Positions 6,865 to 15,355 of a stretch of 18,608 nucleotides of DNA are shown in pieces (within the stretch, counting starts at the first letter, position 1; each line of letters begins with the position of its first letter). The translations under genes and the position numbers were made by a program. The notes beneath the pieces were generated by a model. It was not told where the DNA came from, did no database searches, and saw nothing but the letters and a program-made list of their open reading frames with translations. The stretch is from NCBI GenBank assembly GCA_005791325.1, contig SXXA01000148.1, positions 1 through 18,608 of the forward strand, read 5' to 3'. The DNA comes from Actinomycetota bacterium (GTDB taxonomy: Bacteria; Margulisbacteria; Marinamargulisbacteria; SXXA01).

Positions 6865-8777
6865 TATTTATAACTCCTTTGGGATAAGGGGACCTCTTCA
6901 AACGTTAACGCCTCTTTATGTAATACCGGCTTAGACAAATCCCCCGAAAAGGCCCATGCCGCCACATGGCAATAGTCGGTATCGTTTCGAAGGGCTTCTC
7001 CTTCTTCGGTTTGGCTTTCTTCTCTAAAATGACCGCCACACGATTCATTCCGCTCAAGCGCATCGGTCACCATTAGTTCAGCAAATTCCAAGAAATCAGC
7101 AACCCGCCCTGCTTTCTCGAGGGTTTGATTGAGTTCGGCCCCACTACCTGATACCATCACCGATGCCCAGAATTCATCCCTAATTTCGGGAATTTTATCC
7201 AGTGCACGTCGCAATCCCGCTTCAGATCGAGACATACCACACTCATCCCAAACCAACAAACCCAATTCACGATGAAACGAATCAACCGATCGACTCCCCT
7301 TAATCGCCAACAATTGGGAAATTCGATCCCGTACCAAGGTTTCACATTTCTCAAATTCAGGATGTCGACTTGATACCGGATCCAATGGCGCCGTAGCCAA
7401 ATAATGGCCCAAGGTATATGGCAATATAAAGTACCCATCCGCCAAACCTTGCATTAATGCACTGGCACCCAAACGATTGGCCCCATGATCGGAAAAATTG
7501 GCCTCACCTATAACATGCAAGCCTGGAATGGTGGATTGTAAGTTGTAATCAACCCACAAACCTCCCATGGTATAGTGAATGGCGGGGTAAATTTTCATGG
7601 GGACTGAATAGGGATCTTCACCCGTGATACGTTCATACATTTCAAACAAATTACCGTAACGTGCTTCAATGGTTGATTGCCCCAATCGCTTGATGGAATC
7701 GGCAAAATCCAAATATACCGCCAACTCGCCATTGACCCCTCGGCCCTCGTCACACACCATCTTAGCATTGCGTGACGCAATATCGCGTGGCACCAAATTC
7801 CCAAAGCTTTTGTATCGGGTTTCTAGGTAATAATCACGCTCGGATTCGGGAATATTGGATGGTGAACGGGTATCCCCCGATTGCTTCGGTACCCACACAC
7901 GACCATCATTTCGCAAACTCTCGCTCATGAGTGTCAACTTAGACTGGTACTCCCCATGCACAGGAATACAGGTGGGGTGAATTTGGGTAAAACACGGGTT
8001 GGCAAAAAAGGCACCCTTGCGGTGGGCCCGCCATGTGGCCGTAACATTACACCCCTTAGCGTTGGTTGACAGATAAAAAACATTCCCATAGCCACCGGTA
8101 GCCAATACCACCGCATCGGCCGCAAAGGATTCAATTTCACCCGTTACCAAATGGCGAACCACAATCCCCCTGGCCCGACCATCTACCACGACCACATCCA
8201 TCATCTCACGACGGGTAAACAAACGAACCGTCCCCTTGGCCACCTCTTTCATCATGGCACTATACGCACCCAACAATAATTGTTGCCCTGTTTGCCCCTT
8301 GGCATAAAACGTACGTGCCACTTGGGCCCCCCCAAAAGATCGATTGTCCAGCAACCCCCCATATTCACGAGCAAATGGAACCCCTTGGGCCACACACTGA
8401 TCGATAATATTGACGCTAACCTCACTAAGGCGATGAACATTGGCTTCACGAGCTCGGAAATCCCCTCCCTTAACGGTGTCATAAAACAAGCGATAAACAC
8501 TATCCCCATCGTTTGCATAATTCTTGGCCGCATTAATTCCCCCTTGTGCAGCAATACTATGGGCACGACGACTGGAATCCTGAAAACAAAATGACAATAC
8601 ATTGTAGCCCATTTCACCCAAACTAGCCGCAGCCGAAGCACCCGCCAAACCTGTCCCCACCACAATAACGGTGTATTTTCGTCGGTTAGCAGGATTCACT
8701 AATTTCATATCAAAGCGATGCTTGGTCCATTTTTGATCGATTGGCCCCGATGGAACCCCTGATTGCAAGGTTGTCAT
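6864..8777 (-). CDS. sdhA: Succinate dehydrogenase / fumarate reductase flavoprotein subunit
   Basis: The catalytic subunit interconverts succinate and fumarate using covalently bound FAD. It has 637 residues, the usual size for the B-type subunit. The FAD-binding GTGLAGASAA is at 41-50; His73 in RRAHSIAAQGG is the expected covalent flavin attachment site; QIHPTCIPV and SESLRNDGR belong to the substrate and capping region; LVPRDIASR contains the expected catalytic Arg; and ANRLGASALMQGLADG is the C-terminal FAD signature. The ATG has AGGAG six bases upstream. Gene order sdhC-sdhA-sdhB matches the Bacillus/epsilonproteobacterial type of complex. No disruption is seen. Confidence 0.97.
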   Translation of the reverse strand: MTTLQSGVPSGPIDQKWTKHRFDMKLVNPANRRKYTVIVVGTGLAGASAAASLGEMGYNVLSFCFQDSSRRAHSIAAQGGINAAKNYANDGDSVYRLFYDTVKGGDFRAREANVHRLSEVSVNIIDQCVAQGVPFAREYGGLLDNRSFGGAQVARTFYAKGQTGQQLLLGAYSAMMKEVAKGTVRLFTRREMMDVVVVDGRARGIVVRHLVTGEIESFAADAVVLATGGYGNVFYLSTNAKGCNVTATWRAHRKGAFFANPCFTQIHPTCIPVHGEYQSKLTLMSESLRNDGRVWVPKQSGDTRSPSNIPESERDYYLETRYKSFGNLVPRDIASRNAKMVCDEGRGVNGELAVYLDFADSIKRLGQSTIEARYGNLFEMYERITGEDPYSVPMKIYPAIHYTMGGLWVDYNLQSTIPGLHVIGEANFSDHGANRLGASALMQGLADGYFILPYTLGHYLATAPLDPVSSRHPEFEKCETLVRDRISQLLAIKGSRSVDSFHRELGLLVWDECGMSRSEAGLRRALDKIPEIRDEFWASVMVSGSGAELNQTLEKAGRVADFLEFAELMVTDALERNESCGGHFREESQTEEGEALRNDTDYCHVAAWAFSGDLSKPVLHKEALTFEEVPLSQRSYK

Positions 8778-8786
8778 AATGATCTC

Positions 8787-9458
8787 CTAACCCCCTGTTA
8801 CACAACTAGACTGCATGAACATCATATAAAAAGGAATGGATGCAAAACCCACTGCAATGGCAATTCCCAATACCAAACTGACGCGTTTAATAATAGGGGT
8901 GTATCGGACATGGTAAAAACCAAACGTTTGCATCACACTTTGAATGGCATGGGTTAAGTGGAAGCCAACCGCAGTCATTCCAATTACATAAAATGCAACC
9001 CGAATAGGATTTTGAAATGAGTTATATACCAATCCATATAGCTCCATTGCTTGACCATTTACAATGCTATTATGGCCAGAATGGTCGGCCAATGTATAAT
9101 CCAACAAATGAAAAATCAAATACAGCAAAATAACCGAGCCGGTGTAGGGCATCAAGCGTGTTGCCCATGATCGCTTTATAACAGATTTGACGACTTCATA
9201 GGATTGGGGGCGAGCCTTTCGATTGTCAATTACCACCATCGCCGTAAACACAATATGAATTAAAAACAACGCAATAAGTCCCAAGCGCGCCATCCACTTA
9301 ATGGCACCTAAGTTCTCTAAAAACTCAGCGTAGGCATTAAAGGCATCAGGCCCCTTATAAATTAAAAAATTCCCTGATAAATGAAAAATAAGAAATAAAA
9401 TTAAAAACAAACCAGTGATGGCCACTACTTGTTTTTTTCCAATAGAGGAAGATGCCAT
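8787..9458 (-). CDS. sdhC: Succinate dehydrogenase cytochrome b558 membrane subunit
   Basis: This single membrane anchor of B-type complex II binds two hemes b and the quinone. The 223 residues contain five hydrophobic segments (about 11-33, 56-77, 103-123, 152-172, 190-215). Family histidines are His26 (FLIFHLSGN), His68 (FLIHIVF), His117 (LIFHLLDY) and His167 or His170 (VGFHLTHA), enough for two bis-His hemes. The protein belongs to the Bacillus/Bacteroidetes-like cytochrome b558 family, so no SdhD is expected, and none is present. AAAAGGAG lies eight bases before the ATG. It lies 14 bases after mdh and nine before sdhA. Confidence 0.93.
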   Translation of the reverse strand: MASSSIGKKQVVAITGLFLILFLIFHLSGNFLIYKGPDAFNAYAEFLENLGAIKWMARLGLIALFLIHIVFTAMVVIDNRKARPQSYEVVKSVIKRSWATRLMPYTGSVILLYLIFHLLDYTLADHSGHNSIVNGQAMELYGLVYNSFQNPIRVAFYVIGMTAVGFHLTHAIQSVMQTFGFYHVRYTPIIKRVSLVLGIAIAVGFASIPFYMMFMQSSCVTGG

Positions 9459-9472
9459 TATAACGACTCCTT

Positions 9473-10399
9473 TTAGATCGACAATGCGTCGGTGAGGGAT
9501 TTAACAGAATGAGCAGACTGCTTCAGTGCCTCCGCATCAGCAGGGGATAATGGAACCGTCACAATACTTTCAACACCCGACTGACCCAATATGGCTGGGA
9601 CACCACAATACAACCCATCAATGCCATACTGCCCAGTTGCATACGCACAAACCGGTAATAATCGCTTGGAGTCAAGCAGAATCGATGACACCATTGCAAC
9701 CGCTGATGACGAAGGGGCATAATAGGCGGAACCTGTTTTAAGGTACTGAACAATTTCAGCCCCACCATGTCGGGTACGATGATTAATTTGTTCAATGATA
9801 TCGGATGATAACAGTTCAGTAATGGGAACACCGTTTACCGTGGAGTAGGCTGGAACCGGCACCATGGTATCCCCATGACCGCCCAAAACCATAGCCCTCA
9901 CATCTTTAATGGAACATCCAACCGCCTCAGAAATAAAACGAGCATATCGAGAAGAATCCAATACACCCGCCATTCCAATCACTTTAGAGGGATGGAAGCC
10001 CGACGTTTTCCAAGCCAAATAGGTCATGGCATCCAAAGGATTCGATACCACAATAATAATCGCATTGGGGCTACGAGATGCTGTTTGCTCCACCACTGAC
10101 CCCACAATACCCGCATTGGTTTTAAGTAAATCATCGCGGGACATGCCCGGCTTACGGGCAATACCAGCTGTAATCACAATTACATCCGACTGTTCCGTTT
10201 CGGCATAATCGGTGGTACCCACAATCGAGGTTTCAAACGATTCAACCGCAGCAGACTGCATCATATCCAACGCTTTGCCATGGGCCAACCCATCTACAAT
10301 ATCCAGCAACACCACATCGGCCAATTCTTTTTCAACAATTCGCTGGGCAGCGGTTGCTCCCACAAATCCGGCTCCAACAACGGTCACTTTTTTATTCAT
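9473..10399 (-). CDS. mdh: Malate dehydrogenase (LDH-like type)
   Basis: Mdh interconverts malate and oxaloacetate with NAD. It has 308 residues. Visible sites: VVGAGFVGATAA (7-18) for NAD binding; Asp33 after the second strand (VVLLDIVDG), favouring NAD over NADP; Arg82 in GIARKPGMSR, the residue that selects malate rather than lactate; Arg88 in the mobile loop; substrate Arg151; and the Asp148-His175 relay (VLDSSRYARF; LGGHGDTMV). It is first in the mdh-sdhCAB unit behind the promoter at 10470-10499, with AGGAG about six bases before the ATG. This type occurs in Chloroflexi, Chlorobi, Bacillus and others. Confidence 0.96.
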   Translation of the reverse strand: MNKKVTVVGAGFVGATAAQRIVEKELADVVLLDIVDGLAHGKALDMMQSAAVESFETSIVGTTDYAETEQSDVIVITAGIARKPGMSRDDLLKTNAGIVGSVVEQTASRSPNAIIIVVSNPLDAMTYLAWKTSGFHPSKVIGMAGVLDSSRYARFISEAVGCSIKDVRAMVLGGHGDTMVPVPAYSTVNGVPITELLSSDIIEQINHRTRHGGAEIVQYLKTGSAYYAPSSSAVAMVSSILLDSKRLLPVCAYATGQYGIDGLYCGVPAILGQSGVESIVTVPLSPADAEALKQSAHSVKSLTDALSI

Positions 10400-10469
10400 T
10401 ATTGACTCCTAACCATAAAATAGTGTGATTTACGATCCAAAATCCACGGTTAATTCAAGACAAGTTGGT

Positions 10470-10499
10470 ATTATCTTCCTCAGAAGTGGGTCTTGTCAA
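10470..10499 (-). promoter_or_regulatory. Sigma70-type promoter of the mdh-sdhCAB operon
   Basis: On the minus strand a perfect -35 TTGACA (10494-10499) is followed, after 18 bases, by -10 GATAAT (10470-10475). Transcription would start near 10462-10464, giving a leader of about 60 bases before mdh. This is the only clear promoter in the only substantial gap of the window. GACAAG and CTTGTC arms (10492-10497 and 10459-10464) flank the spacer and -10 element and could be an operator, but six bases is weak. No hairpin with a T tract is seen after the upstream gene, so read-through from it is possible. Confidence 0.75.
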
Positions 10500-10554
10500 T
10501 TTGTACCCACCACCAATTCAAGCACGCCCCCCCATCACGCCTTCCATCAATCGA

Positions 10555-11709
10555 CTAGATAGCATCCGGATGGGGCGCAAAATCAATGACCCACGTTTTG
10601 ACCACCACCCCTTTTTGAAAGGGCAATACCAACCAATCCCCCACCTTAAACTGGGTAATGGGTTCCCCCAATAGGGAGGTGGCGCCCATTAGTGTAATGG
10701 GCTTAATCTGACTGGTTGGATTTAAGGCCATCACCGGCTCGGAAACATCCCCATTGCGTCGGGCCCTCATCACCAAATGGGAACCTGACTGACTGTCGGT
10801 AATATGGCCTACAATCGCATTGGGGCGAACACCGTCTCGCTCTTGATCTGTACTATTTCCACGAAAAAAACCAGGTAATTGTGGACGGTCTGATTCTGTC
10901 TGCAATACCCCCATTGCATGACGAATATCAACCATTCCCAATTGGGGGGCTTGATACACCGATAACGCCTGTTCCAAATAGGCGTCCGATTGCCCACGGG
11001 CATCAATTAACCACGATCCCAATCCCAACTCACGTAGCACGTTGATATCCCGTAACAAACATCGATGAAAATAAGCCAACATAACGGTACCATGCTCCGA
11101 TTGCCAAAATGTCAGTTTTCGACCTGGGTACTCTGTATCCACCCCTTCTACCCGTGAGTCAGTAAAACCATCCAGATACGAGCGCTTAGACCATTGCATT
11201 AAGACTGGTCCCTGAACCAAACATTCTAGCGAGTGTGGCTGATCAATTTGAGCTAACACTGAAGCCGGCACATCATTGGATACCGATTGTTCGTTAACCT
11301 GCGTGGCCCAAAACGAAATGGCGGCTTGTGAATGGTTACCGATTTCAACGGCCAATGTCACCTTGGTATCCGGATCCACACTACGCACCCAATCGATTAA
11401 CCCCACATCTTGAACCCGAATATGACGAATACCAACCTGACGGGCGGTTTGAATGGCATGTTCAATAGCCTGTTCGTTGCTTGAATGAGCCAAAATATCA
11501 ATATTGGCCACCCATTCAATGGACGAATCAAGGCTGGTAAGGGTTTGATAACGTTGTAAAATAGAATCGTTCCCTTTTTCAAAAGTGCGACATCCCACCG
11601 ATGGATGATCAATGATAATTCGTTTCACCCCATGCCGTAACAATTGAATAGCTCGTGGAACCGAATGGGCAAAACTAGTTAACACCGGCAAAGCTGGATC
11701 TAACAACAT
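10555..11709 (-). CDS. Divergent U32-family protein, second gene of a tandem pair, without Fe-S cysteines
   Basis: This is a degenerate copy of the preceding U32 protein. The start MLLDPALPVLTSF parallels ELLAPAGN; LRDINVLRELGLGSWLIDARGQ corresponds to ARDLMAIDW...SFKIEGRM, and YLEQALSVYQ to YVANACHVYR. A C-terminal beta-rich part (VGHITDSQSG onward) resembles the U32_C domain. The four-cysteine cluster motif is absent. Paired U32 genes are known, for example TrhP1/TrhP2 of Bacillus in tRNA U34 hydroxylation and UbiU/UbiV; a partner role is plausible but unproven. ATG 11709 (384 residues, 10-base overlap with the upstream gene, GGGGGA seven bases before it) is preferred over a TTG at 11745, which has only a weak site. 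No terminator hairpin follows. Confidence 0.72.
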   Translation of the reverse strand: MLLDPALPVLTSFAHSVPRAIQLLRHGVKRIIIDHPSVGCRTFEKGNDSILQRYQTLTSLDSSIEWVANIDILAHSSNEQAIEHAIQTARQVGIRHIRVQDVGLIDWVRSVDPDTKVTLAVEIGNHSQAAISFWATQVNEQSVSNDVPASVLAQIDQPHSLECLVQGPVLMQWSKRSYLDGFTDSRVEGVDTEYPGRKLTFWQSEHGTVMLAYFHRCLLRDINVLRELGLGSWLIDARGQSDAYLEQALSVYQAPQLGMVDIRHAMGVLQTESDRPQLPGFFRGNSTDQERDGVRPNAIVGHITDSQSGSHLVMRARRNGDVSEPVMALNPTSQIKPITLMGATSLLGEPITQFKVGDWLVLPFQKGVVVKTWVIDFAPHPDAI

Positions 11710-12863
11710 ATCACATCCCCCGATACCCACGAGCCAGGCATCCAAACCAAAGCCCCAGGGTTGGCTTGTTCAATGGGTCGATTGTGTATATCCCATAATG
11801 ACGTTACCTGGCATTCCGTTTCACCCAAAGGGGTAAAAACCCGAATCGATTGGCCAACCCGAAATGGTGAGCGAGATTCAATTAATGATCGATTTTGATG
11901 TTGAAATTGAACCAATCCCAATAGTTGACGGGATTTTTGAGTGCCCCCATCTTGGGTATTGATACTATCTCGCAAATCATTAAACCCCCCACCTGAAAAG
12001 GTGCGATTGGATACCCTTGATAATTGGTCAGCATATGACTGTCGAAGGGTATCAGAAAGAGGGGTGTGGGGGGGCAATTGAGAAAGAGCTGTGAGGGCCT
12101 GGCGATACACATGGCACGCATTGGCCACATAGTGGGTGCTTTTCATTCGACCCTCAATTTTAAATGAGGTAATACCCACCTCAATGGCACTCTGTACCCA
12201 ATCAATCGCCATTAAATCCCGTGCATTCATCATATAGCGGTCATCAGATTGGGTAGGGGTATGCAAATGATATGAATGGCGGCAACTTTGTACACAGCCT
12301 CCCCGATTTGAATCACGACCAGCACTGTAATTGGAAATAACACATTTACCTGAATAACTCGCACACATGGCACCGTGGATAAAAACCTCTAATTCGGTAT
12401 CCACATGATCTTTAATAGATTGACAGTCTTGTAAAGAGGTTTCGCGAGCCAAAATCACCCGTTTAGCCCCCAAATTTACCCATCGTTTGGCAGCCCTCCA
12501 ATGGGTGACACTCGCTTGGGTAGAGACATGCAAGGGTATATCCGTGTGATGCAATACCCGTTCCGCTACCGCCCAATCAGACACAATCACCGCATCGGGG
12601 CGAATGTCGTTTAAAAAATCCAAATGAGGGATGAGGGCCCGCAAGTCGCTATCGTGGGCAAACCCATTTAATACCACATATATTTTTTTGGAAGCCTCAT
12701 GCACCCGCTGAACCGCCGCTTCCAATTCAGGATTGGTAAAATTTTCGGCATATTTACGCAAGCCAAATACTTTGCCTCCCACATACACTGCATCAGCACC
12801 AAATCGCAATGCAACATGCAATTTGTCCCAATTTCCAGCCGGTGCCAATAATTCCGGACCCAT
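11700..12863 (-). CDS. U32-family protein (TrhP/YegQ-like, probable tRNA hydroxylation)
   Basis: U32 proteins, formerly called peptidases, include TrhP, which hydroxylates U34 of tRNAs using prephenate and an Fe-S cluster. With the start at 12863 the protein has 387 residues. It begins MGPELLAPAGNWDKL and has FGADAVYVGG (21-30), the signature EVFIHGAMCASYSGKC (159-174), and RGGCVQSCRHSY (187-198). Cys167, Cys174, Cys190 and Cys194 give the C-x6-C-x15-C-x3-C spacing expected for a [4Fe-4S] site. ARDLMAID and SFKIEGRMKS follow, then a U32_C-like beta region. The ATG lies four bases after prs. An in-frame TTG at 12938 would add 25 non-family residues inside prs, so I reject it. No Shine-Dalgarno site is evident, so coupling to prs is likely. 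Confidence 0.87.
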   Translation of the reverse strand: MGPELLAPAGNWDKLHVALRFGADAVYVGGKVFGLRKYAENFTNPELEAAVQRVHEASKKIYVVLNGFAHDSDLRALIPHLDFLNDIRPDAVIVSDWAVAERVLHHTDIPLHVSTQASVTHWRAAKRWVNLGAKRVILARETSLQDCQSIKDHVDTELEVFIHGAMCASYSGKCVISNYSAGRDSNRGGCVQSCRHSYHLHTPTQSDDRYMMNARDLMAIDWVQSAIEVGITSFKIEGRMKSTHYVANACHVYRQALTALSQLPPHTPLSDTLRQSYADQLSRVSNRTFSGGGFNDLRDSINTQDGGTQKSRQLLGLVQFQHQNRSLIESRSPFRVGQSIRVFTPLGETECQVTSLWDIHNRPIEQANPGALVWMPGSWVSGDVICC

Positions 12864-12867
12864 GAAA

Positions 12868-13815
12868 TTATTCGTAAAGTTGGGTAATGGAACGATGTTC
12901 GTGATTGGCCAAAATGGCTTGGGCCAATAACGGGGCAATGGATAATACCGTTAAGCCATCAAAGGTTTTGTTCGGGGGAATGGGAATGGTATCGGTAACC
13001 ACCACTTCTTTGAATCCTGCCGAAGCCAACCGTGCCACCGCCGGACCTGAAAAGACCGGATGGGTAGTTGCCAAATAAATATCGTCATTACACCCATGTC
13101 GTCGCAATGCCTCTAACCCCGATGTAACCGACCCACCCGTATCCACCATATCATCAACCAATAAAATGGTTTTACCATTCACATCGCCCACAATATTAAC
13201 AATTTCCGCCACATTGTGCGATGGGCGGGTTTTGTGCATAATCGCCAGTTCGGCGCCCAACCGATCACTCAATTTTTTGGCAAATTTGGCACGCCCCGCA
13301 TCGGGGGCCACCACCACTAAATTGGGTAATGACTTGGTTTTAAAATAAGATATAAAAATAGGGAGCGCCGTTAAATGATCAACCGGCCGTGAAAAAAAGC
13401 CTTGGATTTGATCGGCATGCAAATCAAGTGTAATCAAGCGATCGAACCCCACTGCGGATAATAAATCTGCCATCACACGGGCCGAAATGGGTTCACGGGG
13501 CGCAGACTTTTTGTCTTGTCGGGCATACCCAAAATGAGGAACCACCACATGAATCGCTGAGGCCGAGGCTCGCTTTAATGCGTCAATTATTAAAAATAAT
13601 TCCATATAGTTGTCGTTAGGGGCATCCGAAATGGTTTGCACCACATAGACTTGTTCACCCCGAATGGATTCATCCACACGGGCGTAAATTTCACCACAGC
13701 TAAATCGGGATAATGACATTTTACCCAACTGAACCCCTAATTCATGGGCAATATTGGCGGCCAATTGGGGATGAGAAGAACCGGAAACGAGAAGTAAGGG
13801 CGACTGTGTTTTCAT
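12868..13815 (-). CDS. prs: Ribose-phosphate pyrophosphokinase (PRPP synthetase)
   Basis: Prs makes PRPP from ribose 5-phosphate and ATP, feeding purine, pyrimidine, NAD, His and Trp synthesis. It has 315 residues, the normal class I length. It shows RFSCGEIYARVDESIRG (37-52), the flexible loop HFGYARQDKKSAPREPIS (94-111), DLHADQIQGFF (131-141), APDAGRAKFA (170-179) and the PRPP-binding VDDMVDTGGSV (220-230). The ATG overlaps the DUF4340-like gene in ATGA. PurQ lies about 11 kb downstream in a different operon, so joint regulation is not implied. Confidence 0.97.
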   Translation of the reverse strand: MKTQSPLLLVSGSSHPQLAANIAHELGVQLGKMSLSRFSCGEIYARVDESIRGEQVYVVQTISDAPNDNYMELFLIIDALKRASASAIHVVVPHFGYARQDKKSAPREPISARVMADLLSAVGFDRLITLDLHADQIQGFFSRPVDHLTALPIFISYFKTKSLPNLVVVAPDAGRAKFAKKLSDRLGAELAIMHKTRPSHNVAEIVNIVGDVNGKTILLVDDMVDTGGSVTSGLEALRRHGCNDDIYLATTHPVFSGPAVARLASAGFKEVVVTDTIPIPPNKTFDGLTVLSIAPLLAQAILANHEHRSITQLYE

Positions 13816-15104
13816 GGTTCCGAATTATAGTCACTCGAGTGAGAGGCCGTCAAACGATTCAATACACGTTGAAAAGCATCTTGATCGGACTGAACCCAAA
13901 TCATCACCCGATCGTTTACCGAAATTTGCCAACGACCCTGATGGGCAGGACGAATGGAAATACGTTGGGATTGGGTGGGAGTGGCAAATGTAATGTGCAA
14001 TGGGGCTGTTTTCGCCAAGTTCGATGGTGACGCCACACGCAATTGGGCCAGTTGATCGAAAAACGACTGAACCAATTGGGTATAACGGGTTGTACCCTGC
14101 ATAAAATGCCCCGACTCATTTCGATAAAATCGATGGGTGTAACGGGGGGTTTGAATCGAAAGCCCCGTGATGCGCTGGGTATGCAGCAGCTGAAGGGGGT
14201 ACTCTGGTGGGGTCTGTTGTAACAATTGCCCAATCATATTGCCCATAATCGGAACCACACTCCCCCACTCCGATGTGGATAGTTGTTGAAAAATAGCTGT
14301 TGGATATTGAACCCCATAGGTGATGCGGGTGTCATTAATGGAAAGGGTAAGGGTGGAATCCCAAGATTGAACCGCTGTTCTGACCTCCCCAATGGTGGAG
14401 GACTCAATGAGTCGCAACACCCCCAACACCCGCTCGGGGTCGATCATGGCCGTATTGGATACCCACCATCCGGTCACGGGTAATTGGGTCAGGGTAAGCA
14501 TGGATGTAGCACCAAAGGAACCCGACGGTGTCACCCGAATCGATACAGATTGGGCATATTGTATCCCGCTATTGCGATACAATTGTCGATGTTGAAGTGA
14601 AAATAATGGAGGTGTCCAATCATACACCAAGCCCGTTGGAACCAACATCCATTCTGTATCATTAAATTGAACCATGGTTTGCATATCAGGACGGGATTCG
14701 CCAATTCGAATATACCGATTCCCGAATCGGCCCGACAAGGTAATGGTGGCATGGGGGTGCCCAATGGCAGGGGAACCCGTGTGGCGGCGTGTAACGGGAA
14801 AAGCGGATAATCGAGATACCCAAGCCGCGACCTTGTCTGGATCGAGTGGAAACACCGACTGGGAAGATGCCGATAAAATGGGGTGTAATCGAATGGTGTA
14901 AGTGGTGTCAGGGCGATTGGTTTGAACACGAATAAGGCGAATATCAGCGGGGTTGGCCACCCTAAAAGTGGGAGATTGGGCCGATTGACGCAACCATGCC
15001 GCACCGGCAAAACACATCAACGCCACCCCCATCGGAACCCCCCACTGAATGAACAGGGGTTTTAATCGGGTTAATGGAAAGCGAGTGCTTATTTGACTTA
15101 GCAT
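13812..15104 (-). CDS. DUF4340-like membrane-anchored extracytoplasmic protein of a gliding/ABC cluster
   Basis: The 430-residue protein has a short cytoplasmic N-terminus, one membrane segment (about 18-39), and then a long beta-rich region likely outside the membrane. The layout (anchor, strand pattern IRLIRVQTNRPDTTYTIRLHP, residues such as KVAAWVSRLSAFPV, repeated TI and IRIG strands) resembles DUF4340 proteins, which regularly lie downstream of GldA/GldF/GldG ABC genes. That context is exactly present here. No catalytic motif is visible; the role is probably structural or substrate handling with the ABC system. ATG 15104 is chosen over a GTG at 15116 because it follows the small ORF's stop by two bases (TAACCATG). 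Family assignment rests on weak similarity plus context. Confidence 0.65.
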   Translation of the reverse strand: MLSQISTRFPLTRLKPLFIQWGVPMGVALMCFAGAAWLRQSAQSPTFRVANPADIRLIRVQTNRPDTTYTIRLHPILSASSQSVFPLDPDKVAAWVSRLSAFPVTRRHTGSPAIGHPHATITLSGRFGNRYIRIGESRPDMQTMVQFNDTEWMLVPTGLVYDWTPPLFSLQHRQLYRNSGIQYAQSVSIRVTPSGSFGATSMLTLTQLPVTGWWVSNTAMIDPERVLGVLRLIESSTIGEVRTAVQSWDSTLTLSINDTRITYGVQYPTAIFQQLSTSEWGSVVPIMGNMIGQLLQQTPPEYPLQLLHTQRITGLSIQTPRYTHRFYRNESGHFMQGTTRYTQLVQSFFDQLAQLRVASPSNLAKTAPLHITFATPTQSQRISIRPAHQGRWQISVNDRVMIWVQSDQDAFQRVLNRLTASHSSDYNSEP

Positions 15105-15106
15105 GG

Positions 15107-15355
15107 TTAGGAGCACACCTTTGGCTGATTTTGGTCGATTACTTGCACCCGACGTGCCGATAATAACAACCGGTGTTTTAGAAACGGGTATTTTAGAATG
15201 GATTCCGTTGGGACTGGGGAAGAGGAAAACGGTGGGGATACGGATAATGCTACCGTTGGGGCTTGGATGGATTTTCCTCGAACTCCCAATTGGAGGGCGG
15301 ATAAGGGATGGGCACCAAACGGATGAAGTGACACCCTCGGTGGGAACTTGGTCAT
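15107..15355 (-). CDS. Small ORF of 82 residues between permease-GldG and DUF4340-like genes
   Basis: An ATG at 15355 sits in an ATGA overlap with the permease stop, and the frame ends with TAA at 15107, two bases before the DUF4340-like ATG. It therefore fills the otherwise empty 247 bases exactly and continues the overlap pattern of the operon. The product is rich in Pro and Ser, basic (RRVQVIDQNQPK near the end), and has no membrane segment, signal peptide or known motif. I do not recognise it. Alternatives are a spacer with a chance frame, or a frameshifted tail of the permease-GldG protein; the C-terminal membrane segment of that protein is already complete, which argues against the latter. 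Confidence 0.45.
   Translation of the reverse strand: MTKFPPRVSLHPFGAHPLSALQLGVRGKSIQAPTVALSVSPPFSSSPVPTESILKYPFLKHRLLLSARRVQVIDQNQPKVCS

Noticed and set aside
10501..10554. Rho-independent terminator after the second U32 gene
   Set aside because: Only a G7 run and GGTGGTGGG are present; no stem-loop followed by a T tract can be drawn.
12864..12938. Upstream TTG start extending the first U32 protein by 25 residues
   Set aside because: The extension lies within prs, has no ribosome binding site, and the family begins at ELLAPAGN, two residues after the chosen ATG.
13713..14030. Plus-strand open frame of 105 codons over the prs/DUF4340 junction
   Set aside because: It is opposite the start of prs and the end of the DUF4340-like gene, with no domain similarity; it is a shadow frame.
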